Assembly (NCBI RefSeq): GCF_946886695.1
Contig: NZ_CAMPJD010000011.1
Coordinates: 1 to 64,000 of the forward strand
DNA from: an uncultured Pseudoxanthomonas sp.
GTDB taxonomy: Bacteria > Pseudomonadota > Gammaproteobacteria > Xanthomonadales > Xanthomonadaceae
DNA length: 64,000 nt
Reading direction: 5' to 3'
The notes below the pieces were generated by a model. It did no database searches. It was not told the origin of the DNA and saw only the letters and a list, made by a program, of their open reading frames with translations. Below, in pieces: positions 17,237 to 27,111 of this stretch. A program made the position numbers and the translations under genes. Each line of letters starts with the position of its first letter. The first letter of the stretch is position 1.

Positions 17237-17551
17237 AGTTCGGAACGACGAGCGTCGGCGCTGCAGTTCCGTACGGCGGGTCTGCAGCGTGGTGTGTCAG
17301 GTCTGCAGCACGGTGCCTCGGGTCGAAGGCGCCGCGTTCCGGCTCTGGAACCCAGAACAGCAGGTCTCGTACACGGCGTTCCGGGTTCCGAACTCGGGAC
17401 ATCGTGTCTTCAACGCGACGAGTTGGTCCGGAAACCCGGCGCCTCAGGTCTGCAACGCGGCGTCTCGGGTCGAAAGCGCCGGGTTCCGGGCCCGACAGGC
17501 GGCTGGGGGTCCGGAACCCGGCGCACCGGGTCACACCCGCGGCCTACGGCG
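17237..17551. repeat. Degenerate minisatellite with 21-bp period
   Basis: About 15 consecutive degenerate units of exactly 21 bases can be aligned by hand. Unit boundaries fall at 17279, 17300, 17321, 17342, 17363, 17384, 17405, 17426, 17447, 17468, 17489 and 17510, with weaker units from 17237 and to 17551. Many begin GGTCTGCA or GGTCGAA and end TCTCG or TTCCG. The units at 17300 and 17447, and those at 17321 and 17468, match closely, pointing to a 147-bp (seven-unit) higher-order copy. Because 21 is divisible by 3, heptapeptide-repeat open frames exist on both strands. None has a convincing start or ribosome-binding site, so I do not call a gene. Confidence 0.75.
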
Positions 17552-17852
17552 TTCCTGACGCGGAGGCGCGGGCGGCGACCCGTGCCGAGATCCTCCGCAG
17601 CGACACCCGGACGCCGATGACGGACCCCGCTCATGCCGCCGACGCGGTGGGTTGGCCCGGGAGGGACGTGCGGACGCGGGGGCGGGGACGGTGATCGGAT
17701 GCACAGGCGCGTGCCTGCCAACCCGATCCGAAACGGTGAGCAGGACCGACCGCGGGCCGGAGGAGGCGAGCGCCGTATCCGCCTGCGGACCGCTGTATCC
17801 CGGACAAGAAGCCGTACATGCCTGCGGAGGGATGTCGGTGCTGGAGGTGGGC
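17552..17852. other. Non-coding spacer after the minisatellite
   Basis: No supported gene on either strand; open frames here have no family resemblance and no ribosome-binding sites. The segment ends at the AT-rich operator of the ParD-like gene. Confidence 0.5.
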
Positions 17853-17876
17853 ATATGGATCATATATGATTCATAT
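17853..17876. promoter_or_regulatory. Near-perfect 24-bp palindrome, candidate operator of the ParD-like/map operon
   Basis: ATATGGATCATA (17853-17864) pairs with TATGATTCATAT (17865-17876) with only one mismatched position per arm; the central 12 bases ATCATATATGAT are perfectly palindromic. It is an AT-rich island in GC-rich DNA, ends 25 bases before the ParD-like start, and overlaps a TATATT that could serve as -10 (17874-17879). Ribbon-helix-helix antitoxins autoregulate at such sites. Binding here is inferred. Confidence 0.6.
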
Positions 17877-17901
17877 ATTCCCGTTCCCCCGAGAAACCCC
17901 C

Positions 17902-18114
17902 ATGGGCATCGTCAACATCGATGACGCGCTGCACGACCAGCTGCGTCGCGCCTGCACGGTCAGTCACCGCTCGATCAATGCGCAGGCCAACTTCTGGATC
18001 AAGGTCGGCATGCTGTGCGAGATGCATCCGGAGCTGAGCTTCCAGGACATCGTCGCCAACGAACTGCGCGCTGCCGGTGTGCAGCCGGCACCCCTGCGCG
18101 CCGGCCACACGTGA
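17902..18114 (+). CDS. ParD-like ribbon-helix-helix antitoxin family protein
   Basis: A 70-residue protein matching the ParD-like family (PF11903). The N-terminal beta-strand and first helix MGIVNIDDALHDQLRRA are followed by SINAQANFWIKVGMLCEMHPELSFQDIVANELR. Such proteins are named as type II antitoxins by resemblance to ParD and normally bind DNA as ribbon-helix-helix dimers. The ATG at 17902 lies 25 bases after a palindromic AT-rich candidate operator. No Shine-Dalgarno is obvious (a C-rich run precedes it). No ParE toxin follows. Instead the stop overlaps the GTG of a methionine aminopeptidase gene by 4 bases (GTGA), so the two proteins are made together. Confidence 0.85.
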   Translation: MGIVNIDDALHDQLRRACTVSHRSINAQANFWIKVGMLCEMHPELSFQDIVANELRAAGVQPAPLRAGHT

Positions 18115-18887
18115 TCAAGACCGAGGCCGAACTGGCGCGGATGGCCGAGGCCGGTGCGCTGCTGGCCTCCGTGTTCGACATGCTCGGCCGGCTCACGCTG
18201 GAAGGCATGAGCACGATGGCGATCAACGATGCCGTCGAGCGCATGATCGTCGACGAGCTGCACGCGCGCCCGGCCAGCAAGGGGCAGTACGGCTTCCCGT
18301 ACGTGCTGAATGCCTCGATCGACGACGTAGTCTGCCATGGCATGCCGTCGCATGACGACGTGCTGCGCAGTGGACAGATCGTCAATCTGGACATCACGCT
18401 GGAGAAGAACGGCTACATCGCCGATTCCAGTACCACCTATCTCGTCGGTGAGGTGGCATATCCGGCGCGGCGACTGGTGGCGGCCACGTACAGCGCCATG
18501 TGGAAGGGCATAGCGGCGGTGCGTCCGGGCGCACGCTTGGGCGACATCGGCCACGCCATCGCGCGGCATGCGCGCGCGCATGGATACAGCGTGGTCAGGG
18601 AATACTGCGGCCACGGGATCGGCCGCGAGATGCACGAAGATCCCCAGATCCTTCACTACGGCACCCCTGGCACCGGTCTTGAGCTGGAAGAGGGCATGGT
18701 GTTCACCATCGAGCCGATGTTGAACCAGGGAAAGGCGGCGATCCGCTCGCATCCGGACCAGTGGCCGGTGTACACCCGCGACGGAAAACTCTCCGCCCAG
18801 TTCGAACACACGGTTGCGGTCACGCGGACAGGCGCTCACGTGCTGACGCTGCGGCCGGGAGAAGTGCCGCTGTGTGAGCTTGGGTGA
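18111..18887 (+). CDS. map: Type I methionine aminopeptidase
   Basis: A 258-residue metalloenzyme that removes N-terminal Met from new proteins. All metal and catalytic residues are visible at the expected spacing relative to E. coli MAP: H76 (VCHGMP), D94 (LDITLEKNG), D105 (IADSSTT), H168 (CGHGIGREMHEDP), E201 (FTIEPM) and E232 (QFEHTVAV). It should therefore be active. It lacks an N-terminal zinc finger. The GTG start is set by the 4-base overlap with the ParD-like stop; upstream in-frame sequence is shadow of that gene. The housekeeping map of relatives normally lies beside rpsB, so this is probably a second copy, an inference to check in the whole genome. Confidence 0.93.
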   Translation: MIKTEAELARMAEAGALLASVFDMLGRLTLEGMSTMAINDAVERMIVDELHARPASKGQYGFPYVLNASIDDVVCHGMPSHDDVLRSGQIVNLDITLEKNGYIADSSTTYLVGEVAYPARRLVAATYSAMWKGIAAVRPGARLGDIGHAIARHARAHGYSVVREYCGHGIGREMHEDPQILHYGTPGTGLELEEGMVFTIEPMLNQGKAAIRSHPDQWPVYTRDGKLSAQFEHTVAVTRTGAHVLTLRPGEVPLCELG

Positions 18888-18947
18888 TCAGCAACGACCG
18901 CATTGCCAGAGCGAGTTCATGCGAGGTCGTGTGATCAGGCAGGATTC

Positions 18948-19283
18948 TCAAACAACTGCTTGCAATGTCGGATTGAGCACGTGGACGACCACGCCGTGGG
19001 CCACGATGTGCGAGCCTTCTTGGACGATGAACTTGAATCCGGGATGGAGGCGGCCTGCCTGATACTCAGGTGCGAGAAACCAGAGCTGCGCTCGTGCGGT
19101 GGTCCCGGGGGTAACGGATTCGACGCCGATGTACTCGTGATATGCGTCATTGAACATGCCATCGAGGCCAAAGTCGTGGTGTGGCCTGTATCCGGAGCGG
19201 ATCGGGCCTGACTTGCCGCTGTCTTGGGAGCTCAGGAAGCAGATGTCGGCTTCTATATCGGGTGGACGGCCTGGCCTCGCCAT
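18948..19283 (-). CDS. Small EF-Tu beta-barrel-like protein
   Basis: A 111-residue protein resembling small 'elongation factor Tu-like' domain proteins rather than full EF-Tu. The core reads DIEADICFLSSQDSGKSGPIRSGYRP, then GVESVTPGTTARAQLWFLAPE, then LHPGFKFIVQEGSHIVAHGVV, the strand pattern of EF-Tu domain III. There is no GTPase domain. The ATG at 19283 is the best start but lacks a ribosome-binding site; a GTG at 19352 in the same frame would add 23 unlikely residues. Upstream on the same strand is a possible 47-residue companion ORF. It converges on map, with 60 bases between. Function unknown. Confidence 0.65.
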   Translation of the reverse strand: MARPGRPPDIEADICFLSSQDSGKSGPIRSGYRPHHDFGLDGMFNDAYHEYIGVESVTPGTTARAQLWFLAPEYQAGRLHPGFKFIVQEGSHIVAHGVVVHVLNPTLQAVV

Positions 19284-19324
19284 AGTGTCGAATGCTTGAA
19301 GTGGGCGAACGGTGGAATGGAGTT

Positions 19325-19468
19325 TCAGTCCTCGCGCTGCAGCGCCGACCACACCGCTTCGATGATCGCCATTGAGGCATCATCAGGGTGGCAAGGCTTG
19401 CGCACGCTGATTCGATAAGCTGGTCGTAGCCCCGCCGCAGTCCGAGGAGCGGTATCGGTCCAGTGCAC
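19325..19468 (-). CDS. Possible small ORF upstream of the EF-Tu-like gene
   Basis: A 47-residue reading frame from GTG 19468 to TGA 19325, ending MAIIEAVWSALQRED. Its composition looks protein-like (few Arg/Pro runs, amphipathic end), unlike the shadow frames around it, and the frame stays open back to 19528. The start is uncertain: the upstream GGGA is weak. It may be a complete small protein or the 3' remnant of a decayed gene co-transcribed with the EF-Tu-like protein. I do not recognise it. Confidence 0.3.
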   Translation of the reverse strand: MHWTDTAPRTAAGLRPAYRISVRKPCHPDDASMAIIEAVWSALQRED

Positions 19469-19525
19469 TTTATCCCGCAAGCCATCGATGACGCCCGACG
19501 CTGGCGCAGGGGCGTGATCGATGAA

Positions 19526-19654
19526 TCAGGAGGTGCCGCTGTCGCTGCTCGCCTGCGGTTCCGGCGGTTCGTCGGTCGGTGGCGGCTCGGGAGCGCGGCA
19601 GGCCACGCAGGCCAAGGCGAGCAGGGCGAGCAGGATGAGGCGGATCCGGGTCAT
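19526..19654 (-). CDS. Very small lipoprotein (42 residues)
   Basis: MTRIRLILLALLALACVAC is a short basic start, a Leu/Ala core and a lipobox ending at Cys (LACVAC), followed by a Pro/Glu/Ser-rich tail of about 23 residues. AGGAGG stands about 8 bases before the ATG at 19654, which supports a genuine gene. It resembles the small entericidin-like or 'peptidase'-type lipoproteins of the family only in layout. It is divergent from the SDR gene, with start codons 58 bases apart, so their promoters must overlap. Function unknown. Confidence 0.6.
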   Translation of the reverse strand: MTRIRLILLALLALACVACRAPEPPPTDEPPEPQASSDSGTS

Positions 19655-19712
19655 GGCGACGGTCCTCCTGTGAGGTGGCGCTATGCTACGCCCATCGATG
19701 AAGGAGACGCAT

Positions 19713-20489
19713 GTGGCGGCGAACCGGTGGCGGTTGGACGGGCAACTGGCCTTGGTGACCGGGGCCAGCGCGGGCATCGGGCTGGCGATCACGCGCGAGC
19801 TGCTGGGTTTCGGTGCCGACGTGCTGCTGGTGGCGCGCGACGAGGATGCCCTGCAGGCGGCGCGTGTCGAACTGGCGGAGGAATTCCCCGAGCGCGGCAT
19901 CAGTACGCTGGCTGCCGACGTGGCGGACGACGAGGATCGCCGCGCCATCCTGGACTGGGTGGAAGACCACGATGATGGCCTCAACATCCTGGTGAACAAT
20001 GCTGGGGGCAACGTCACGCGCGCGGCGGTGGACTACACCGAGGACGAGTGGCGGCACATCTTCGAGACCAACCTGTTCTCGGCATTCGAGCTGTCGCGCT
20101 ATGCGCATCCGCTGCTGACGCGGCATGCGGCCTCGTGCATCGTCAACGTGGGCAGCGTGTCCGGCATCACCGCCGTGCGCAGCGGCGCGCCCTATGGCAT
20201 GACCAAGGCCGCGCTGCACCAGCTCACCCGCAACCTGGCCGCCGAGTGGGCCGAGGACGGCGTGCGCGTGAACGCGGTGGCGCCGTGGTACATCCGCACG
20301 CGGCGTACGTCCGGGCCACTGTCGGACCCGGACTATTACGACGAAGTGGTCGCACGTACGCCGATGCGCCGGATCGGCGAACCAGAGGAAGTCGCCGCTG
20401 CGGTGGGCTTCCTGTGCCTGCCTGCGTCCAGCTATGTCACCGGCGAATGCATCGCGGTGGACGGCGGGTTCCTGCGTTACGGGTTCTGA
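19713..20489 (+). CDS. Short-chain dehydrogenase/reductase, tropinone-reductase-like
   Basis: A 258-residue NAD(P)-dependent oxidoreductase of the classical SDR family. Cofactor motif TGASAGIG spans residues 16-23 and NNAG 95-98; catalytic serine is near 148-150 and the YGMTK active-site Tyr/Lys are at 161/165. The C-terminus ([15 protein letters not shown]) is typical of the family. The substrate is unknown. The GTG at 19713 is chosen because AAGGAG lies 7 bases before it; ATGs at 19683 and 19698 precede or overlap that site. The last 13 bases overlap the end of the convergent gene. Confidence 0.85.
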   Translation: MAANRWRLDGQLALVTGASAGIGLAITRELLGFGADVLLVARDEDALQAARVELAEEFPERGISTLAADVADDEDRRAILDWVEDHDDGLNILVNNAGGNVTRAAVDYTEDEWRHIFETNLFSAFELSRYAHPLLTRHAASCIVNVGSVSGITAVRSGAPYGMTKAALHQLTRNLAAEWAEDGVRVNAVAPWYIRTRRTSGPLSDPDYYDEVVARTPMRRIGEPEEVAAAVGFLCLPASSYVTGECIAVDGGFLRYGF

Positions 20490-21136
20490 GGTGCCGCCTC
20501 GGGCGCGCGGAACACCACCCGGCCGTCGGCGTCCAGGATCTCGATGCCGGCATCACCGGCGCGGTCCACGCGCAGCCGGATGCGTTCCTTGCCGGCCGCG
20601 TCGGCCAGCAGGATCTCGGCATCGTTGCGTTCGTTCTGGATCACGATGCGGCGCGTGGCCTGCCTGGCCGCGTCGAGCACCTTCACGTGCGAGGGCACGG
20701 CCTGGTTGATCTGCAGGCCGCTGCTGATGGGTTCGCCATCGGCGCCGATGCGTGTCAGCAGGCCGATGGCGTCCATGTTGGGATTGTCGAAGGCGAGCGC
20801 CGAGACCTTGCCGGCCTCCACGTCGGTGAGTGCAAGGCCGCCGACTTCGTTGCCCTTGCGGTCGTAGAACACCAGTCCCGCGGGCGAGACGGCGCGCTTG
20901 AAGGTTTCTCCATTCAACATCGGCGGCGGAAAGCGCTGCTGGTTGGCCAGCACCACGCGTGGCACGCCGTCCGCGTCCACGATGTCCAACCGCTCCACCG
21001 ACAACCGTTCGAAATGCGGGTCGGGTGCCTTGAAGGCCGTCAGCAGCACGGCGATGAAGGCCAGCGTCAGTGCGCCGGCGTAGAGGCGCAGCAGGCGCAT
21101 TTCGCGCAGCAGGCGGTGCGTCGGATCGTGTGGCAT
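20477..21136 (-). CDS. Conserved hypothetical protein with N-terminal membrane anchor
   Basis: A 219-residue protein with one transmembrane helix (about residues 17-35: [18 protein letters not shown]) and a periplasmic domain. [31 protein letters not shown] and [15 protein letters not shown] resemble a widespread uncharacterised family. The C-terminal part, [22 protein letters not shown], repeats the I.DADG.VV motif, suggesting an internal duplication of a beta-rich unit. Function not recognised. It is convergent with the SDR gene (13-base overlap) and divergent from the DJ-1-like gene. Confidence 0.65.
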   Translation of the reverse strand: MPHDPTHRLLREMRLLRLYAGALTLAFIAVLLTAFKAPDPHFERLSVERLDIVDADGVPRVVLANQQRFPPPMLNGETFKRAVSPAGLVFYDRKGNEVGGLALTDVEAGKVSALAFDNPNMDAIGLLTRIGADGEPISSGLQINQAVPSHVKVLDAARQATRRIVIQNERNDAEILLADAAGKERIRLRVDRAGDAGIEILDADGRVVFRAPEAAPQNP

Positions 21137-21300
21137 CGGAGGTCCTTGTGGTGGAAACGTCCGATTCTAACGAGCCCTCCGGCGCGGTTCCCGCACGGGT
21201 GTCCGCAATGTCGATGCGCCACAGCGGGTACGTGGTGCGATTGAAGTTCGTTTTACGCGCGCGACGTAGCGTGTGCCCATCTGGAGACGAGGACATCGGG

Positions 21301-22356
21301 ATGCGGCGATGGATCAAGCGCGGGCTGCTGGCCTGCCTGGCGACGGTGCTGGTGGTGGTGGCGGGAGGATTCGTCTATGTGTACACGCTGGACCTGGATG
21401 CGCAGCCGCCTGCGGAGCCGGACAGCACGGTGGCGGACCTGGCCTTCATGCACGATGCACTGCCGCCGACACGCGGGAAGATCCTGGCGGTGGTCACCAG
21501 CACGTCGCACTTCCCGGGCGGCGAGAAGAAAGCGGGCTTCGAACTGACCGAACTGGCGCGGGCGTACTACGTCTTCCGGGCCAACGGCTACGACGTCGAC
21601 ATCGCCAGTCCGCAAGGGGGATCACCCCCGATGCGTCGGGATGACGAGGACATGGTGGAGGCCGACCATGCCTTCCTCAACGATGCCGATGCACTCAGGA
21701 AACTCGACGCCAGCCTGCGTGTGGGCGACGTGGACCCAGCCCGTTACTCGGCGGTGTACTTTGTTGGCGGCAAGGGCACGATGTTCGACTTTCCCGATGA
21801 TCCGGCCATCCAGCGGCTGGTGCGCGCGGTGCACCAGGTTGGCGGCGTGATCGGTGCGGTCTGCCATGGTCCCGCGGCGTTGCTGGAGGTGACGCTGGAC
21901 GATGGCACGCCGCTGCTGCGCGGCCGTCGCGTGGCCGGCTTCAGCAACGCGGAAGAGCTGTTCCTGATCGAGGACGCACGCGTGCGCTTCCCGTACCTGC
22001 TGCAGGATCGCCTGGTGGAGAAGGGCGCGCGTTACGTGGAGGGCCCGATGTATCTGGACAACACCGTGGTCGATGGTCGGGTGGTTACCGGACAGAATCC
22101 GTGGTCGACGTGGTCCACTGCGGAGGCGATGGTCCGCGCGCTGGGCCATGCGCCGGTCGCACGCGCACCCGGGCGCGACGAAAGGGCGGTGCAGGTGTTG
22201 GCCGCCTATCACGCGGGCGGTATCGACGCCGCGCGCAAGGCGCGTGCGGAGCGGCCCGACGCGGACAAGCGCCTGCTGCTGATGCATGCATTGGTGGCGG
22301 GCATGCAGGGGAGGCTGGGAGATGCCTGGCGATTGCAGGGACTGGCACACGACTAG
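21301..22356 (+). CDS. Membrane-anchored DJ-1/PfpI (Hsp31-like) family protein
   Basis: A 351-residue protein with an N-terminal transmembrane anchor (LLACLATVLVVVAGGFVYVY), then a class I glutamine-amidotransferase-like fold. The nucleophile elbow is clear (GAVCHGPAALLEV, Cys at its centre), preceded by YSAVYFVGGKGTMFDF, and a conserved EELFLIEDARVRFPYLLQDRL follows. This matches the Hsp31/glyoxalase III branch. Members act as glyoxalases, deglycases or chaperones; which applies here is unknown. The C-terminal 70 residues are an Ala/Arg-rich helical extension not seen in ordinary Hsp31 proteins. The ATG at 21301 directly precedes the anchor. Confidence 0.78.
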   Translation: MRRWIKRGLLACLATVLVVVAGGFVYVYTLDLDAQPPAEPDSTVADLAFMHDALPPTRGKILAVVTSTSHFPGGEKKAGFELTELARAYYVFRANGYDVDIASPQGGSPPMRRDDEDMVEADHAFLNDADALRKLDASLRVGDVDPARYSAVYFVGGKGTMFDFPDDPAIQRLVRAVHQVGGVIGAVCHGPAALLEVTLDDGTPLLRGRRVAGFSNAEELFLIEDARVRFPYLLQDRLVEKGARYVEGPMYLDNTVVDGRVVTGQNPWSTWSTAEAMVRALGHAPVARAPGRDERAVQVLAAYHAGGIDAARKARAERPDADKRLLLMHALVAGMQGRLGDAWRLQGLAHD

Positions 22357-22403
22357 GAGTCCTGTGCAGTGGCGTGGCGCCGACGTGGATCAACGCAGCG
22401 GCA

Positions 22404-23048
22404 TCACTGCCCGCAGTTGCTCCCGCTGACGATGCGCGTGACGCGCTCGTGTTCGGCCCTGTTCCGCTCCACGTTCTCGCGGCGGGCGAAGCGCCAGGCC
22501 ACTTCAGTTTCGTCGAGTCGCTTCCGCCATGCCTCGCAAAGCGCGCCATCCGGCACCCGGGCGCAGGTGTCGCGCACGACTTCACAGGCCTGGCCAGCGC
22601 CGGATTGCGGGTTGCCGTCGAGTCCCACGGTGCGCAGGGTCACGCAGCGCGACGCGGGTTCGCTGTCCTCGGTCACGTAGGTGTCCTTGTCGTGCGTGGT
22701 GCACTGGAAGAGCACCGGCGGTGGCAGCGCGCGCGTGGTGCTGGCCGTCGCGGGCACGGCAGGCGCAACGGGTGCCGGCGTGGCGGTGGCAGGCGATGCC
22801 TGCGCGGGCGAAGCGGGCGACGTGGCGGGCGGCGCGGGTGCCATCGGCACCGTGTTGACGCCCTGCATGGTGCGCGCTTCCTGCTTCATGCCTTTCGGGC
22901 AAGGCGAATTCTGCAGCGTCAGTGCGCCGCTCGCATCCGTGCAGCGGTATATGGTCACTTCATCTGCGCGGGCGGCCGAGGATGCGGTGACCCAGAACAG
23001 CACCAGCAACGTAAGACGGGCGAAGGTGGAGCGCGCGGAAAGACTCAT
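22404..23048 (-). CDS. Exported DUF4124 family protein (second of a pair)
   Basis: A 214-residue protein with a signal peptide (ARLTLLVLFWVTASSAARA) and the DUF4124 signature VTIYRCTDASGALTLQNSPCPKGM, followed by an Ala/Pro-rich linker and a Cys-containing tail (C..HDKDTYVTEDSEPASRC, CEVVRDTCARVPDGALCEAW). It probably lies in the periplasm with disulphides; function is unknown. Its ATG overlaps the stop of the upstream paralogue by 4 bases (ATGA). Last gene of the topA-tsaC-DUF4124 group. Confidence 0.75.
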   Translation of the reverse strand: MSLSARSTFARLTLLVLFWVTASSAARADEVTIYRCTDASGALTLQNSPCPKGMKQEARTMQGVNTVPMAPAPPATSPASPAQASPATATPAPVAPAVPATASTTRALPPPVLFQCTTHDKDTYVTEDSEPASRCVTLRTVGLDGNPQSGAGQACEVVRDTCARVPDGALCEAWRKRLDETEVAWRFARRENVERNRAEHERVTRIVSGSNCGQ

Positions 23049-23764
23049 GGATTCCTGCAATCGTTGGCGATGCGCGCGTCGATGCCGCGCTGTTCCAAGT
23101 CTAGCGCGCGCTGCTCGCTCGACATCGCGCTGCCGTAGCGGCGCAGGATCTCGTAGCGGCGGTCGGAGAGGCGCGCGCACACTTCCTGCTGTGGCAACGG
23201 GTGGCAGGTGTCGCGCACCCAGGTGCCACCGGGCAGGATCACCGGGCCATGCCCCGGATAGTGGCCGCCCGGGGGACGCGGCGGCCGACGGTCACCGCTT
23301 TCGAAGGACAGATGGCCGTTGCCGACCGAGACGCTGCCGGACACGCTGGCGCCGCTGCTGGTGCGTGGCCAGGCAGGATAGGCCACGCCATACGGTACCC
23401 AGCGCGGATTGCCGTCGTCGTTGTCGCTGGTGTAGACCTTGCCTTCGGGCGTGGTGCATTCGTACATCGGCCGCGGCGGGGTGAGGTACACCACGCGCGC
23501 AGGCGGCGGCGCGGCAGGCGGTGCCGCCGCGGGCGCGGGGGCTGCGACGGCGGGCGGTGGCACCGGATCCAGCGGCCGCTGCATCGTACGGACTTCCTGC
23601 CTCTCGCCTTTCAGGCAGGGCGAATCGCGCAGCGCCACGCTGCCGTTGGCGGTCACGCAGCGGTAGATGGTGACTTGCCCGGCGCTGGGTGTCGCCTGCG
23701 CGCCCATGGCGACGGGTGACAGCGTCAGCAGCATCGTCAACAGGGGCAGGGCGAGGCGCGGCAT
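23045..23764 (-). CDS. Exported DUF4124 family protein (first of a pair)
   Basis: A 239-residue paralogue of the next gene. It has a signal peptide (MPRLALPLLTMLLTLSPVAMGAQA), DUF4124 signature VTIYRCVTANGSVALRDSPCLKGE, an Ala/Pro linker, a second Cys segment MYECTTPEGKVYTSDNDD, and the tail TWVRDTCHPLPQQEVCARLSDR. The shared QEVRTMQ / QEARTMQ after the domain shows a tandem duplication. The start at 23764 is chosen for the signal peptide. It lies 65 bases after tsaC on the same strand. Function unknown. Confidence 0.75.
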   Translation of the reverse strand: MPRLALPLLTMLLTLSPVAMGAQATPSAGQVTIYRCVTANGSVALRDSPCLKGERQEVRTMQRPLDPVPPPAVAAPAPAAAPPAAPPPARVVYLTPPRPMYECTTPEGKVYTSDNDDGNPRWVPYGVAYPAWPRTSSGASVSGSVSVGNGHLSFESGDRRPPRPPGGHYPGHGPVILPGGTWVRDTCHPLPQQEVCARLSDRRYEILRRYGSAMSSEQRALDLEQRGIDARIANDCRNP

Positions 23765-23829
23765 GCGGCCATGGTGCGCGCGTGCCGGAGGGATGGGAAG
23801 GTGGAAGGACGACCGTGTACGGCCGTCGG

Positions 23830-24393
23830 TCATTCGCGCAGCGCCTGACCGGTCAGCGCATCGCGGATGACCGTGGGGCGGGCGAGGCCGCCGGTGTGGC
23901 CGGGGACGACAGCGTCGACGCGTGGCAGCAGCAACGGGTCCAGGGCGTCGCGGTCGCTGACGGCGGGCTTGCCGCTGAGGTTCGCGCTGGTGGACACCAA
24001 CGCGCCGCCATAGGCCTGGCACAGGCCGATCACGACCGGATGTTCGCTCACGCGCACGGCAATGCCACGATGCGCACCGGTGATCCAGCGGGGTGCCTGC
24101 GCGGTGGCAGGCATCACCCAGGTGTGTGGCCCGGGCCAGCTGGACAGCACCTCGGTGAGGCGATCCGTCGGAACGGCGGCGACGTCGATCAGCGGCTTGA
24201 GCTGTTCCAGCGTGGCCGCGATCAGGATCAGCCCCTTCTCCACCGGGCGCTGCTTGATCGCCAGCAGCCGGTGCACCGCGCCTTCGTCGAACGGATCGCA
24301 ACCCAGCCCCCACACGGCCTCGGTGGGGTAGGCGACGATGCCGCCACTGCGGATGACTTCCGCGGCTTCCTCGATGGTCCGTTCGATGGGCAT
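23830..24393 (-). CDS. tsaC: Threonylcarbamoyl-AMP synthase TsaC (YrdC/Sua5 family)
   Basis: A 187-residue enzyme that makes threonylcarbamoyl-AMP from threonine, bicarbonate and ATP for t6A37 modification of ANN-decoding tRNAs. The substrate pocket motif GGIVAYPTEAVWGLGCDP, KQRPVEKGLILI and late STSANLSGKPA are characteristic. Length matches the short TsaC type without a Sua5 C-terminal domain. It starts 24 bases after topA and is likely co-transcribed with it, as in the conserved dprA-smg-topA-tsaC neighbourhood of gammaproteobacteria. Confidence 0.95.
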   Translation of the reverse strand: MPIERTIEEAAEVIRSGGIVAYPTEAVWGLGCDPFDEGAVHRLLAIKQRPVEKGLILIAATLEQLKPLIDVAAVPTDRLTEVLSSWPGPHTWVMPATAQAPRWITGAHRGIAVRVSEHPVVIGLCQAYGGALVSTSANLSGKPAVSDRDALDPLLLPRVDAVVPGHTGGLARPTVIRDALTGQALRE

Positions 24394-24417
24394 GGCGTCG
24401 TCGGCGTCGTGGTGGAG

Positions 24418-26904
<2,487 letters not shown>

Positions 26905-26981
26905 GTCAGGGGTTCAGGGGAGTTCGGGTGGGCCGTCCGGGGCCGGCTAGGGTGGCCCAGATGCGGGCGGCAGAGAAGCGG

Positions 26982-27007
26982 ACGCCCGGGGCTGGGGCCC
27001 CGGGCGT
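26982..27007. other. Strong hairpin in the topA leader
   Basis: ACGCCCGGGGC (26982-26992) pairs perfectly with 26997-27007 across a TGGG loop. It lies between the RDD gene end and topA. On the minus strand it falls downstream of promoter-like elements and 78 bases before the topA start. No T-tract follows on that strand, so a leader structure is as likely as a terminator. Confidence 0.6.
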
Positions 27008-27019
27008 TCAGATTTCCTA

Positions 27020-27055
27020 TTTATAGTGGTGTCACGGTCGGGGCCGGGCTGTCAA
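27020..27055 (-). promoter_or_regulatory. Promoter-like elements upstream of topA
   Basis: On the minus strand a perfect TTGACA (27055-27050) and TATAAA (27025-27020, within an AT-rich patch) are separated by 24 bases. That is longer than a standard sigma-70 spacer, so the two may belong to different promoters. It is the only AT-rich patch in this gap and the likeliest source of topA transcription. Confidence 0.35.
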
Positions 27056-27111
27056 GCCGCCGTGGTGGGACCGGGCCGGGTTCCGTGACCCGGATCGCGC
27101 CGTGGGGCCGG

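Noticed and set aside
17135..17694. Repeat-protein genes in the minisatellite
   Set aside because: Several frames on both strands are open simply because the 21-bp unit has no stops. None has a ribosome-binding site, signal or conserved flank, so only the repeat was annotated.
17902..18114. Classical parDE toxin-antitoxin pair
   Set aside because: No ParE-like toxin frame is found on either side; the downstream coupled gene is a methionine aminopeptidase.
19147..19485. Minus-strand frame starting with an ATG at 19485
   Set aside because: It overlaps the EF-Tu-like gene out of frame and has shadow-like Arg/Ser composition. The alternative frame ending at 19325 looks more protein-like.
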